A stretch of DNA of 10,579 bases. It comes from Helicobacter sp. Lineage in GTDB: Bacteria; Campylobacterota; Campylobacteria; Campylobacterales; Helicobacteraceae. The stretch spans positions 1 through 10,579 of the forward strand of contig JARIAP010000056.1 in NCBI GenBank assembly GCA_029257755.1, given 5' to 3'. The position numbers and the translations under genes were made by a program. This document shows, piece after piece, positions 1-7,808 of the stretch (position 1 is the first letter of the stretch; the number at the start of each line of letters is the position of its first letter). The notes beneath the pieces were generated by a model. That model made no database searches. It saw only the letters and a program-made list of their open reading frames with translations, and was not told where the DNA came from.

Positions 1-324
1 AAAATATACTGCCTCTTCTCTTTTGCCATCAAACACCTCTTTTTTGAAACGCATAGATTCTTCTGCATGTTCCATATAGTTTATGCCAAGACATATTATA
101 TCTTGTAGTGGCTTTTTAATAGGCGCTAACAATTTTATATTTTTAAGCGGTATGTAAGGATTGTTTAATTTAATAAATTGCTTAAATCTATCATAATTAA
201 CAATAAACTCATTCATATTATTGCTTATATCAAGTGGCATTACCATAGTATCATTATCTTGTAAGATTCCTAAAAATTCTACTCCATTATCTAAATACCT
301 AACCAATTTGCCATGCAAATTCAT
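1..324 (-). CDS. Fumarylacetoacetate hydrolase family protein, N-terminal part (cut by window edge)
   Basis: The first 108 codons are visible; the gene continues beyond the left edge. The start is ATG at 324-322, preceded by the Shine-Dalgarno-like AAGGAT. The protein opens with a small N-terminal domain, then has LLAPI at residues 65-69 and ICLGINYMEHAEE at 77-89. This last pattern (LGxNYxxHAxE, with His86) is the entry into the catalytic fold of the fumarylacetoacetate hydrolase (FAH) family. The family comprises metal-dependent C-C bond hydrolases and decarboxylases acting on small acylpyruvates and related 2-oxo acids, including oxaloacetate. The acidic metal-binding residues lie downstream of the visible part, so neither activity nor substrate can be judged. 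It diverges from pabB with its own predicted promoter. Family assignment is fairly secure; the exact reaction is unknown. Confidence 0.85.
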   Translation of the reverse strand, partial: MNLHGKLVRYLDNGVEFLGILQDNDTMVMPLDISNNMNEFIVNYDRFKQFIKLNNPYIPLKNIKLLAPIKKPLQDIICLGINYMEHAEESMRFKKEVFDGKREEAVYF

Positions 325-350
325 GATAATCCTTAGTATTGTTTAAATAA

Positions 351-356
351 ATTATA
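351..356 (-). promoter_or_regulatory. Predicted -10 box for the FAH-family gene
   Basis: The minus strand reads TATAAT, 27 bases upstream of the ATG at 324. This gives a leader of roughly 20 bases that still contains the AAGGAT ribosome-binding site. No -35 box is evident, as is usual for the main sigma factor in Campylobacterota. The surrounding sequence is almost pure A/T, so chance matches are likely. Confidence 0.4.
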
Positions 357-450
357 TGATTTTAAAATTAATATTATTTAATTATTAATATATTTTTAAA
401 TTTTCAATTTATTATTTTCATATATCCTAATAACACAAAAATTATATATG

Positions 451-461
451 TATGTTAAAAT
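451..461 (+). promoter_or_regulatory. Predicted extended -10 promoter for pabB
   Basis: TATGTTAAAAT matches the TATGNTANAAT form also seen upstream of cheY, hisC and feoA in this window. Transcription would start near 468, leaving a leader of about 105 bases. A second TATAAT at 472-477 is an alternative. The rest of 325-573 is A/T-rich with no other feature I can support. Confidence 0.4.
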
Positions 462-573
462 ATGAATAAATTATAATTATTTTAATATAAAAAACTAATT
501 AAAAATTCTATCATTAAGTAAAATAAAATTTGCTTAAATTAAATAAAATATACTTTTCAAAACAAGGGGTAAA

Positions 574-1773
574 ATGTTTATATTTGGAAATCATGTATAT
601 ACAAAATCTAGTAAGACTTTAAAAGCATTTACTTATAATGAAGTTATTGAATGTGTAAATTATATGCAAAGATATATAAAATCTAAGAAAAATGGATATT
701 TTGTTGGATATATGACTTATGAATGTGCTTTACTAATTCAAGCATATAATATTAAAAATATTAGTTTTTATTCTAAAATAAATACATTTGAAAACAGCAA
801 AGAACCATTGCTTTATTTTGAATTATTTAAAAATAAAAAAAAACATAAATTAAACAATAAAAAAATAGATAATGAACCATTATTTGATATACATATTGAT
901 TTAGATAAAATTCGTTATAGTAATGATTTTGCTAATATTAAGAAAAATATCTCTTTAGGTAATACATACCAAACAAATTATACACAAGAAATTTTACTAA
1001 AACCAAAAACAACATTTAATGCTTTTAAATGTTTTAAAAATTTAGCAAATAAACAAAACACAAAATATAAAGCATATATAAAAAATGATTATTTAGAGAT
1101 TCTATCTTTTTCACCAGAATTATTCTTTAAAATAAAACATAATAAAATAATAACAAAACCAATGAAAGGAACAACAAAAAGAGGTTATAAAAATATAAAT
1201 ATAACAAGTTTTAGCAACCGCGATACCTATAATAAGATTAAGAATAAACAAAGATTATTTAAAATTGATAAATTTAAAGATAATTTAAATAAAAAAATAT
1301 TACAAAATGACATTAAAAACAGAAGTGAAAATGTAATGATTGTTGATTTAATAAGGAATGATTTAAGTAAAGTAGCAATTCAAGGAAGTGTTAAAGTAAA
1401 GAATATGTTTGCAATACATACTTATCCTACTCTACATCAAATGACTTCAACAATAAAAGCAAAATTACCAAAAAACTATATTTTATTTGAACTATTAAAA
1501 GCTTTATTTCCTTGTGGATCAATAACAGGTGCTCCAAAGCTCAAAACAATAGAGATAATAAATATGCTTGAAAAAAGAAATAGGGGCGTATATTGCGGGA
1601 CTATAGGAGTAGTATCTAAGAAAAATATTACATTTAATATACCAATTAGAACTTTAAATAAATATTGCAATGAAACATATTATAGATATGGTGTAGGAAG
1701 TGGTATTGTATGGGACTCTAACCTTGATGATGAATTTAGAGAATTAAAATTAAAATATAAATTTTTACTATAA
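574..1773 (+). CDS. pabB: Aminodeoxychorismate synthase component I (PabB)
   Basis: PabB converts chorismate to 4-amino-4-deoxychorismate with ammonia from a glutaminase partner (PabA), the first step towards p-aminobenzoate and folate, in the cytoplasm. The chorismate-binding motifs are in order: GNTYQTNYT, PMKGT (residues 196-200), ENVMIVDLIRNDL (252-264), GSITGAPK (315-322) and GVGSGIVWDS followed by E387 and E390. Lys198 in the PxKGT motif marks a PabB; anthranilate synthases (TrpE) have Ala there. The start has a strong AAGGGG ribosome-binding site ending 4 bases before the ATG. At 399 residues it is shorter than E. coli PabB (about 450) and carries no PabC lyase domain, unlike the fused forms known in this group. 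About 26 extra residues sit between PMKGT and ENVMIVDL. Neither pabA nor pabC is adjacent. Confidence 0.9.
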   Translation: MFIFGNHVYTKSSKTLKAFTYNEVIECVNYMQRYIKSKKNGYFVGYMTYECALLIQAYNIKNISFYSKINTFENSKEPLLYFELFKNKKKHKLNNKKIDNEPLFDIHIDLDKIRYSNDFANIKKNISLGNTYQTNYTQEILLKPKTTFNAFKCFKNLANKQNTKYKAYIKNDYLEILSFSPELFFKIKHNKIITKPMKGTTKRGYKNINITSFSNRDTYNKIKNKQRLFKIDKFKDNLNKKILQNDIKNRSENVMIVDLIRNDLSKVAIQGSVKVKNMFAIHTYPTLHQMTSTIKAKLPKNYILFELLKALFPCGSITGAPKLKTIEIINMLEKRNRGVYCGTIGVVSKKNITFNIPIRTLNKYCNETYYRYGVGSGIVWDSNLDDEFRELKLKYKFLL

Positions 1774-1813
1774 ATTACTAATAACACTAATAAATAGTAA
1801 AAAATACAAATTC

Positions 1814-1840
1814 AAAAATATAGACTATTTGATTATTTTT
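1814..1840. terminator. Possible weak bidirectional terminator between pabB and cheY
   Basis: AAAAATA (1814-1820) and TATTTTT (1834-1840) form a 7-bp A/T stem around a 13-base loop, with a T-run in the right arm for pabB and, by symmetry, for cheY. It lies between the two convergent genes. The stem has no G-C pair, so the call is weak. Confidence 0.25.
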
Positions 1841-1857
1841 ACTTTATGTAACATATA

Positions 1858-1876
1858 TAATGGGTTGGAACCATTA
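1858..1876 (-). terminator. Small hairpin just downstream of cheY
   Basis: TAATGG (1858-1863) pairs with CCATTA (1871-1876) around a 7-base loop, 24 bases past the cheY stop. It is one of the few G/C-containing hairpins in the intergenic DNA. Read in the cheY direction it is followed by a T/A-rich stretch but not by a clean T-run, so a terminator role is only possible. Confidence 0.25.
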
Positions 1877-1899
1877 ATAATAAATTCTTACTTAAATCA

Positions 1900-2274
1900 T
1901 TATTCATTAATACCTAACACAACTTCCAATTTTTCCTTCAAGACTTGTGGAGTAAATGGTTTAACTATATAATTATTTACACCTGCTTTCAATGCAGTAA
2001 TTACTTCTGATTTACCACCTTCTGTTGTTACCATTATTATTGGTATATCTTTATATTTTTCTTCTGCACGAACTTTTTTAACCAATTCTAAACCATTCAT
2101 TTCTGGCATATTCCAGTCGGTTATAAGAACATTTATGCCTTCTACAGTTGTCATGTGATTCCATGCTTCTACACCATGTTCAGCTTCTAAAATATCTTCA
2201 TAACCAAGCCTTTGAAGAGTATTTTTAATGTTTCTCCTCATTGTGGAACTATCATCAACTACAAGTAATTTCAA
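1900..2274 (-). CDS. cheY: Chemotaxis response regulator CheY
   Basis: CheY is a single-domain receiver. When phosphorylated by CheA it binds the flagellar switch and changes the rotation bias. All the family's active-site residues are visible in this 124-residue protein: D7/D8 (magnesium), D53 (phosphoacceptor, in ITDWNMPEMNG), T83, Y102 and K105 in YIVKPF. Nothing follows the receiver domain, so it is not a DNA-binding regulator. The start codon is TTG (2274-2272), supported by AAGGAG six bases upstream and by the N-terminus MKLLVVDDSSTMRR, which matches Helicobacter CheY1 from its first residue. It sits 64 bases behind hisA, in line with the flagellar gene run, but has its own strong promoter. 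This suggests expression both with and independently of the upstream operon. Confidence 0.97.
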   Translation of the reverse strand: MKLLVVDDSSTMRRNIKNTLQRLGYEDILEAEHGVEAWNHMTTVEGINVLITDWNMPEMNGLELVKKVRAEEKYKDIPIIMVTTEGGKSEVITALKAGVNNYIVKPFTPQVLKEKLEVVLGINE

Positions 2275-2311
2275 AGTTCGCTCCTTATTATAATCTTTAA
2301 ATATTTATCGC

Positions 2312-2322
2312 ATTATAGCATA
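2312..2322 (-). promoter_or_regulatory. Extended -10 promoter for cheY
   Basis: The minus strand reads TATGCTATAAT followed by GCG, a near-ideal extended -10 element. It ends 37 bases upstream of the TTG start of cheY. Transcription should begin about 7 bases downstream, near 2305. No -35 consensus is visible; that region would fall in the last codons of hisA. Confidence 0.7.
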
Positions 2323-2338
2323 CTTTTAGTAACCAAAA

Positions 2339-3040
2339 TCAAAATTTTATATTTTTCAAATCAACCTTGCCCTCATAAAATGCTTTTCCTATAATAACAC
2401 CACCAATTTGTGGGTATTTTTTTAATTTTTCTATATCTTGAATACTAGAAAAACCGCCACTAGCAATGGTAAATATTTTACTTTGTTTAGCAATTTCTTG
2501 TATAAAATCAAGATTCATGCCAGACAATAAACCATCTTGATTTATATCTGTGCATATTATAGCTTCTAAATTGCTATCTTGTAATTTTTTAACAAATTCA
2601 ATAGAATCTATATTGCTAACTTCTGCCCATCCATTAGTTGCTATTTTGCCATCCTTTGCATCTATGCTAACAGCTAAAGGATATTTATTTGCCATGTTAA
2701 TAACAAAATCAAGTTGTTTAATTACTATTGAACCAAGTATAATTCTATTAATACCAATTTTTAAGTAGTTTTTAATTGTATCTTCTGTGCGAATACCACC
2801 ACCAACTTGAATTTTAAGAGATGTATTATTTGCAATATTTTCTATAATATGAATATTTTTTGGATTACCTTCAAATGCACCATCTAAATCTACTATATGT
2901 ATCCATTTTGCACCACAATCTTGAAAATGTTTTGCAAAATCAATAGCTTCTCCATATATTTTTGCACTTTGTTTTTGACCTTTTACTAAACGAACAGCTT
3001 TTCCATTCATTAAATCTATTGCAGGGAAAATTTCTATCAT
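2339..3040 (-). CDS. hisA: HisA, ProFAR isomerase of histidine biosynthesis
   Basis: HisA isomerises the aminoaldose ProFAR to the aminoketose PRFAR (Amadori rearrangement), the fourth step of histidine synthesis, on a (beta/alpha)8 barrel. Signature stretches occur in order: PAIDLMNGKAVRL with D9 (catalytic), VGGGIR (79-84, phosphate binding), SIDAKDG with D127 (catalytic), CTDINQDGLLSG (163-174), ASGGF (193-197) and IGKAFYEG (217-224). The two-fold pattern of half-barrels is intact, and 233 residues is typical. D127 and the DGLLSG segment fit HisA rather than its paralogue HisF. The gene starts 20 bases after fliH stops. Its leader (CTTTATAAAAAG...) has no good ribosome-binding site, so translation may depend on ribosomes arriving from fliH. 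Its place behind flagellar genes, away from most his genes, is unusual. Confidence 0.95.
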   Translation of the reverse strand: MIEIFPAIDLMNGKAVRLVKGQKQSAKIYGEAIDFAKHFQDCGAKWIHIVDLDGAFEGNPKNIHIIENIANNTSLKIQVGGGIRTEDTIKNYLKIGINRIILGSIVIKQLDFVINMANKYPLAVSIDAKDGKIATNGWAEVSNIDSIEFVKKLQDSNLEAIICTDINQDGLLSGMNLDFIQEIAKQSKIFTIASGGFSSIQDIEKLKKYPQIGGVIIGKAFYEGKVDLKNIKF

Positions 3041-3060
3041 AAAATAAACTTTTTATAAAG

Positions 3061-3849
3061 TTAATCTTTTAAATTATCTAATACAGATTGTTTAAGCATC
3101 TTGTATCTAGACATTACATTTCCATCAAGATTACCTAGATTTGATGAGATTACAACACCACCACGAGATATAGCATTATCTGCTTCAATTTGTATTTTTT
3201 CTCTATCTTTTAGATTCTCTTTCAAAAACACATAATCAATGGGATTAACTTTTATACCAATTTGTGTTGCCTCCATAATATTTGACAATAAAGACTTAGT
3301 AAGCTCTAACGCAACTTTTTGTGAATTTTCTTCTATTTCTTTTACTATCACTTCTTTAGCCATATCAATAGCAATAGAACTTAATTCTTTTTCTAACGCT
3401 TCTAAATGAACTTGTGATTGTTTTAGAGCATTTTCTAAAGTAATTAAAGATTGAATTATTTTGTCTCTCTCTTTATTTATTTCATCTTCCATAATTTGCT
3501 TTGCTTCATTTTTACCTTCTTCAAAGCCTCTTTTATAAGATTCATCACTAGCTTTTTCAAGAGTTTCTTGCATACTTGCTTGATTTTTTTCAAATTGCAT
3601 TTCAAGTTTTGCTAAATTGCCAGATAATTCATCACTCTTATGTAATAATTTTTCTATTAATTCTTTTTCTAGAGAATTCATATTTTGAGATTTTTGAATT
3701 GTATCTGCATTTTTTTCATCTTCCAAAGATTGTTCAGAATCTATGGTAACTTTTGGCTCAAGTGGAACAATAGCTTTAAATTCATATTTATTTACAGCAT
3801 GATCACCCATATGTTCCTCTTGTATTAAATTGTGATTACGCGATAACAT
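3061..3849 (-). CDS. fliH: Flagellar export apparatus protein FliH
   Basis: FliH binds and regulates the export ATPase FliI at the cytoplasmic base of the flagellar type III export system. The 262-residue protein has a variable N-terminus and then a long charged helical region with coiled-coil character (about 58-160). A GxxxG step (G108-G112 in RGFEEGKNEA) lies inside this region and is a hallmark of FliH/SctL proteins. A C-terminal domain (about 160-262) ends the protein; its GGVVISSNLGNLDGNV segment is typical of FliH/V-ATPase E-like proteins. The ATG at 3849 overlaps the last 14 bases of fliG and has AGGAG inside the fliG coding sequence, so the pair is probably translationally coupled. 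A second in-frame ATG at residue 14 also has an AGAGG upstream. I prefer the first start because the VNKYEFK segment then sits at the distance from the N-terminus seen in related proteins. Confidence 0.92.
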   Translation of the reverse strand: MLSRNHNLIQEEHMGDHAVNKYEFKAIVPLEPKVTIDSEQSLEDEKNADTIQKSQNMNSLEKELIEKLLHKSDELSGNLAKLEMQFEKNQASMQETLEKASDESYKRGFEEGKNEAKQIMEDEINKERDKIIQSLITLENALKQSQVHLEALEKELSSIAIDMAKEVIVKEIEENSQKVALELTKSLLSNIMEATQIGIKVNPIDYVFLKENLKDREKIQIEADNAISRGGVVISSNLGNLDGNVMSRYKMLKQSVLDNLKD

Positions 3850-4867
3850 CGTCTTGTTCTCCTAATTGTATTAATCCTTGTTCAGATAAATTTTGAACAA
3901 TTTCAATGATTTTTCTTTGAGCTGCTTCTATATCTCTAACCTTTACTGCACCTAAAAATTGTATTTCTTCTGCAAATTGTTCACTTGCCCTAGAACTCAT
4001 ATTACTCATAAATTTCTGTTTTAATTCATCGGCACTTGATTTTAATGCTAATGCTAAATCTTTTTTATCAGCAACTTTTAATATTTCTATAATAGCAGAT
4101 TTATCAAGTTTAATCATATCCTCAAATGTAAACATCATTTCTTTTATTTCATTTGCAAGTTGTTCATCTCGTTGCTCAATTTGAGCTAATGTTGCTTTTG
4201 CAGTTTTTTGCCCCATACGATTAAACATTTCAGCGACTGCACGAGGACCTCCAACTTCAACCTTATAGCTAGTCAAAGATTCTACTTGTTGTTCTAACAC
4301 AGCAGACACTCTCTTTACAACAGAAGGTGATATATCACCTAAATTTGCCATACGAATGGAAATTTCAGCTCTCAATTCATCTGTAAAAAAACCAAGTGTT
4401 TCAGCAGCACCTCCAGAATCCATATGTGCTAATATTAATGCTATTGTTTGTGGATGTTCATTTACAATAAAATCTGCTAATTGTTGTGGTTTTACTTTAT
4501 CCAAATATCCAAAATTTTTGGTTGATTGCATTGTTTTAGCTAGTTTATCAAGCACTCTTTTTGCAATATCTGGACCAAGTGTTTTAATAAGCAATTCCCT
4601 TGCATAATCAACACCACCAGAGTTAATATATTGATTTGATTGAAGTATTGTATAAAATTCCTCTAAAACCGCAGCTCCAACAGCTTTATCTGTTCCACCA
4701 AGTTGCATAATATGCTTACTTATTTCAGTAATAGATTCTATATCTAAATGATGGAATACTTCGCTAGTAATTTCTTCCCCAACTTGTATTAATAATATTG
4801 CCACTTTTTCAGACATAGATAATTCATCGTATTGAGCTCTTTGCTTTGGCGTTAAAGTCATTGCCAT
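3836..4867 (-). CDS. fliG: Flagellar motor switch protein FliG
   Basis: FliG sits on the MS ring, interacts with the stator and couples ion flow to rotation; with FliM and FliN it forms the switch. The 343-residue length is normal. An N-terminal domain (1-105) that docks to FliF is followed by the middle domain with EHPQT (137-141) and GGPRAVAEMFNRMGQ (206-220), which bind FliM. The hinge and C-terminal domain has MFTFEDM (245-251) and then the charged helix with K284, R293, E300/E301 and R311, which correspond by position to the torque residues of E. coli FliG. The start ATG has AAGGAG seven bases upstream; the next in-frame ATG, two codons on, would be too far from it. The gene begins 26 bases after fliF ends and overlaps fliH. 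Confidence 0.97.
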   Translation of the reverse strand: MAMTLTPKQRAQYDELSMSEKVAILLIQVGEEITSEVFHHLDIESITEISKHIMQLGGTDKAVGAAVLEEFYTILQSNQYINSGGVDYARELLIKTLGPDIAKRVLDKLAKTMQSTKNFGYLDKVKPQQLADFIVNEHPQTIALILAHMDSGGAAETLGFFTDELRAEISIRMANLGDISPSVVKRVSAVLEQQVESLTSYKVEVGGPRAVAEMFNRMGQKTAKATLAQIEQRDEQLANEIKEMMFTFEDMIKLDKSAIIEILKVADKKDLALALKSSADELKQKFMSNMSSRASEQFAEEIQFLGAVKVRDIEAAQRKIIEIVQNLSEQGLIQLGEQDDVIA

Positions 4868-4893
4868 GAGATACTCCTTTATAATAATATAAA

Positions 4894-6585
4894 CTATTTT
4901 ACTTCAATTTCATCGCGAATTAGAGCTTGAAATAATCCCGCAACTTCATCTGGTTTTGTTCTAATTGCTTCTTTTATCTTTTCAAGCAATACATCATATT
5001 TTACCGCATCTTCATTAAATCCACCACCAATACCAAGCTGCTCTTCAACTCTTTTTCTCATTTCATTTGCACGATTAAGCGTATCATCATCATCATCAAA
5101 ATCAAATAATGGCTGTTTTTCTGTTTCTTCTTCCTCATGAACTTCAAGCATTCTTTCTGCAAATGGTGCAATAACTTTCTTATAAAAGAAAAATAAAACA
5201 ATTATTACAAGAACATATCTTAATAAAGGCATAAATGGACCAAGATATTTTTCAACAGCTTGTGCTACCTTTTCAAAGTTAGTAAGAGGTGGTTTACCAG
5301 AACCAATTGCATTTAATTGACCTGCTATTACACTAACCATATCCTGCCTAGAAGCATCATAACCTGATGAAGCTTCAACTATCTTTTTTATTTCAGCTAA
5401 TTCCTCTGGTGTTCTAGGATTGTATTTCATATTTACAAATCCTGTTTTCTCATCTGTCTCTTCTGTATATGTTCCATCTACAACAACAGCAACCGTCATT
5501 CTTTTTAGTTGAGGAGTTTGCAATCTAGTTGTAGTTGTTTTTTGATCTGGTAGATAATTCTTGACAAATGAACTTTTTCTGTATTCTTCACGATTATTTG
5601 AATCTAAATCTTTTACTTCTGCAATATTATTAATTACCCCTGGAACACCACCTGGATCTTTTGGGGCTAAGCCTTTTCTTTCAATTTCCTCGCCCGTTTC
5701 ACTAGCCACTGCAGATTCTTTGCTGTATTCTATTTCTTTACTTTCTTGCTTACCAAAGTCAAAATCCATATTAACACTTACAGTCATTCTATCAACACCA
5801 CCTGCAAGTTGATTTAATGCTTGGCGTATTTTATTTGCTCTATCTTGCTCTGCTTCTATTTTATATTTTAGATTCCTAAAAGCTTGTTCATTTTCAATTT
5901 CTTCTGGACTTTGAACACCTATTGGATTGCCATGTTGATCCACAATAAATACATTTTCTGGTGTTAATCCATTAAATGAATTAGCAACTAAATTTTTTAT
6001 ACCAAAAGTTTGTTTTTGAGTAAGACTCATTCCATCTTTTATTGTCAAAGCTACACTTGCACGAGGGATGGCTCTTGCCTTAACAAAAACATCATCTTTT
6101 GGCACAGCTATTTCTACTCTAGCATCTTGTATTGGCGCAAGAGTCATAAGTGTTTTTTCTAATTGCCCCCTAATAGCTCTTATCTTTTTAACTTCAAACT
6201 CTTCAGTTGTTTGTCCAAAAGAATTTTCATTAAATATATCATAATCTACCCTACCTTTAATAACTCCTTGTGCTGCAAGTTCATTTCTTAATGTAAAAAC
6301 TTTATCTTGTGGCACCGCAATAGTATTTTCATTCAACATTTTATATGGAATATTTTGTTGCTTTAAATATGTAATTGCAGAACCTGCATCATTTGGATTT
6401 TCAGCAGCAAATAAAACTCCAAAGCCATCCCCACTAGCACTTTTTTTAGAGCCTATAGATGATACAAGCAAATACGACAAAAAAGCAACAATAACAATAA
6501 CAGTTACAAGGATAACAATTTGTTGTTTCCTATTTAGTTTCCCTATTAGATTCTGTAACTGCGTGAATATCGCTTTAAAATCCAA
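4894..6585 (-). CDS. fliF: Flagellar MS-ring protein FliF
   Basis: FliF forms the inner-membrane MS ring, the platform on which the rotor and export gate assemble. The 563-residue protein has a first membrane segment at about 22-43, then the ring-building domains (about 50-240) and a second periplasmic part with PGGVPGVINN (311-320). The second membrane segment is at about 453-468 (RYVLVIIVLFFFYKK). A cytoplasmic tail ends in the conserved FliG-binding helix (ALIRDEIEVK). The tail contains a run of acids (FDFDDDDDT, 495-502). The start is TTG (6585-6583): an in-frame TAA lies two codons upstream, no ATG occurs near the N-terminus, and GGAAGG sits six bases before it. That ribosome-binding site directly follows the hisC stop codon, so the two genes are probably coupled. 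Confidence 0.97.
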   Translation of the reverse strand: MDFKAIFTQLQNLIGKLNRKQQIVILVTVIVIVAFLSYLLVSSIGSKKSASGDGFGVLFAAENPNDAGSAITYLKQQNIPYKMLNENTIAVPQDKVFTLRNELAAQGVIKGRVDYDIFNENSFGQTTEEFEVKKIRAIRGQLEKTLMTLAPIQDARVEIAVPKDDVFVKARAIPRASVALTIKDGMSLTQKQTFGIKNLVANSFNGLTPENVFIVDQHGNPIGVQSPEEIENEQAFRNLKYKIEAEQDRANKIRQALNQLAGGVDRMTVSVNMDFDFGKQESKEIEYSKESAVASETGEEIERKGLAPKDPGGVPGVINNIAEVKDLDSNNREEYRKSSFVKNYLPDQKTTTTRLQTPQLKRMTVAVVVDGTYTEETDEKTGFVNMKYNPRTPEELAEIKKIVEASSGYDASRQDMVSVIAGQLNAIGSGKPPLTNFEKVAQAVEKYLGPFMPLLRYVLVIIVLFFFYKKVIAPFAERMLEVHEEEETEKQPLFDFDDDDDTLNRANEMRKRVEEQLGIGGGFNEDAVKYDVLLEKIKEAIRTKPDEVAGLFQALIRDEIEVK

Positions 6586-6597
6586 AACTTACCTTCC

Positions 6598-7713
6598 TTA
6601 TAAATTAGTTGTAATCCATTTATCTATAGCAATCGACATCTGCTTTAACAAAATTTCATTTTGTTTTGGCTTACCAATTGTAATCCTTATAGCATTCAAA
6701 CCATAACTTTTTAAATCTCTTATAATAATACCTTTTTGCAATAAGTAATTTACTATTTTAGTAGAATTTAACTTATTATGCAATAAAAAAGTAATAAAAT
6801 TTGCATAAGATTCTAAAATTTTCAAAGATTTTTTGATTGCAAACTCCTTATATCTCTCCATTTCATTAAAATTATTTATTAATGTTTTTAATATAAATTC
6901 TTCATCATCAATACTATTTGTAGCAGCTTTTAAGCTAAGTGTTGTTATATTAAAAGGGGGTCTCACTCTATGTAATACCTGTATAATTTCATCATTTGCT
7001 ATACCATATCCTACACGCATACCACCTAATCCATATATTTTAGAAAATGTTCCTAAATATATTACATTTGAAAATTTAGTAATATCAGTTGGTGAAATGA
7101 AATATGATTTATCTTTGTAAGCACAATATTCCATATATGCACAATCAAGCACAACTAAACAATTATCATCTATTTTATTTAAAAAATCTAATATATCACA
7201 TTTTAATAATGCTTCTCCAAGAGGATTATTTGGTGTGCATATAAATATAATTTGTGGTTTATGTTTTTCATATAACTTAAACATAGAATCTAAATTATGT
7301 GTGAAATCTTCTGTTTTTATAATTTTTGCATTAAAATGCTTTGCATATATCTCATACATTGCAAATGTAATATTTGCCATTAATACCTTAGAATCTTTGT
7401 TGCATATAGTATGCAAACAAAATTCAATAATTTGATCGCTACCACTACCAATTATTATATTGTTTGCATTAACGCAATATTTTTTTGATAAAGCTTCCTT
7501 TAAAGCATAATATGAATCATCTGGATAAACACTAGCAAGATGTGCATTTTCAATAATTGCATTTTTAGCAAAAGGAGATACACCAAAAGGATTTTCATTG
7601 CTACCTAACTTTATTATATCTTGCTCTAAAATACCATTATCACGCATAATAAATTCTAATGGTTTTCCAACTTCATATATAGGTAAATCGCATATATATC
7701 GATTAAATCTCAC
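6598..7713 (-). CDS. hisC: Histidinol-phosphate aminotransferase HisC
   Basis: HisC transfers the amino group from glutamate to imidazole acetol-phosphate, giving histidinol phosphate; it is a class I/II PLP enzyme. With residues counted from the upstream TTG (7716), landmarks are SNENPFG (39-45), GSGSDQ (90-95), CTPNNPLG (160-167, N163), D191/Y194, and FSKIYGLGGMRVGYG with the PLP lysine K226 and R234. RPPFN (252-256) and the C-terminal RITIG with R344 follow. Length (371-372) is normal. Two adjacent starts compete. TTG at 7716 is only 4 bases from the GAAGG site, whereas GTG at 7713 is 7 bases away and yields an MRFN start resembling the MKFN of Campylobacter HisC. I choose GTG. The enzyme could also act on aromatic amino acids, as some HisC proteins do. 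The gene heads the run into fliF. Confidence 0.94.
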   Translation of the reverse strand: MRFNRYICDLPIYEVGKPLEFIMRDNGILEQDIIKLGSNENPFGVSPFAKNAIIENAHLASVYPDDSYYALKEALSKKYCVNANNIIIGSGSDQIIEFCLHTICNKDSKVLMANITFAMYEIYAKHFNAKIIKTEDFTHNLDSMFKLYEKHKPQIIFICTPNNPLGEALLKCDILDFLNKIDDNCLVVLDCAYMEYCAYKDKSYFISPTDITKFSNVIYLGTFSKIYGLGGMRVGYGIANDEIIQVLHRVRPPFNITTLSLKAATNSIDDEEFILKTLINNFNEMERYKEFAIKKSLKILESYANFITFLLHNKLNSTKIVNYLLQKGIIIRDLKSYGLNAIRITIGKPKQNEILLKQMSIAIDKWITTNL

Positions 7714-7765
7714 CAAAAAACCTTCATTTTAGAATTAAAATTTTTACTAGTTAAAATAAAAAATA

Positions 7766-7776
7766 ATTGTAGCATA
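7766..7776 (-). promoter_or_regulatory. Extended -10 promoter for hisC-fliFGH-hisA
   Basis: The minus strand reads TATGCTACAAT, which matches the cheY element at ten of eleven bases. It would start transcription near 7760, giving a leader of about 46 bases before hisC. No sigma-54 (GG-N10-GC) or FliA-type promoter was noticed in the 7717-7838 gap, so the cluster looks housekeeping-driven. Confidence 0.6.
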
Positions 7777-7797
7777 AAGATTGAGATTTTGTATTTT

Positions 7798-7808
7798 TAT
7801 GTTACAAT
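7798..7808 (+). promoter_or_regulatory. Extended -10 promoter for feoA
   Basis: TATGTTACAAT on the plus strand has the same form as the hisC promoter, from which it is separated by 21 bases. Transcription would begin near 7815, about 50 bases before the preferred feoA start. I could not make out a convincing Fur box among the surrounding A/T runs. Confidence 0.55.

Noticed and set aside
4356..7435. Several open frames on the plus strand opposite fliG, fliF and hisC (for example 4356-4607, 5561-5812, 6833-7120)
   Set aside because: They lie wholly inside strongly supported genes on the other strand, have Ser/Leu/Ile-rich translations without family motifs, and lack ribosome-binding sites.
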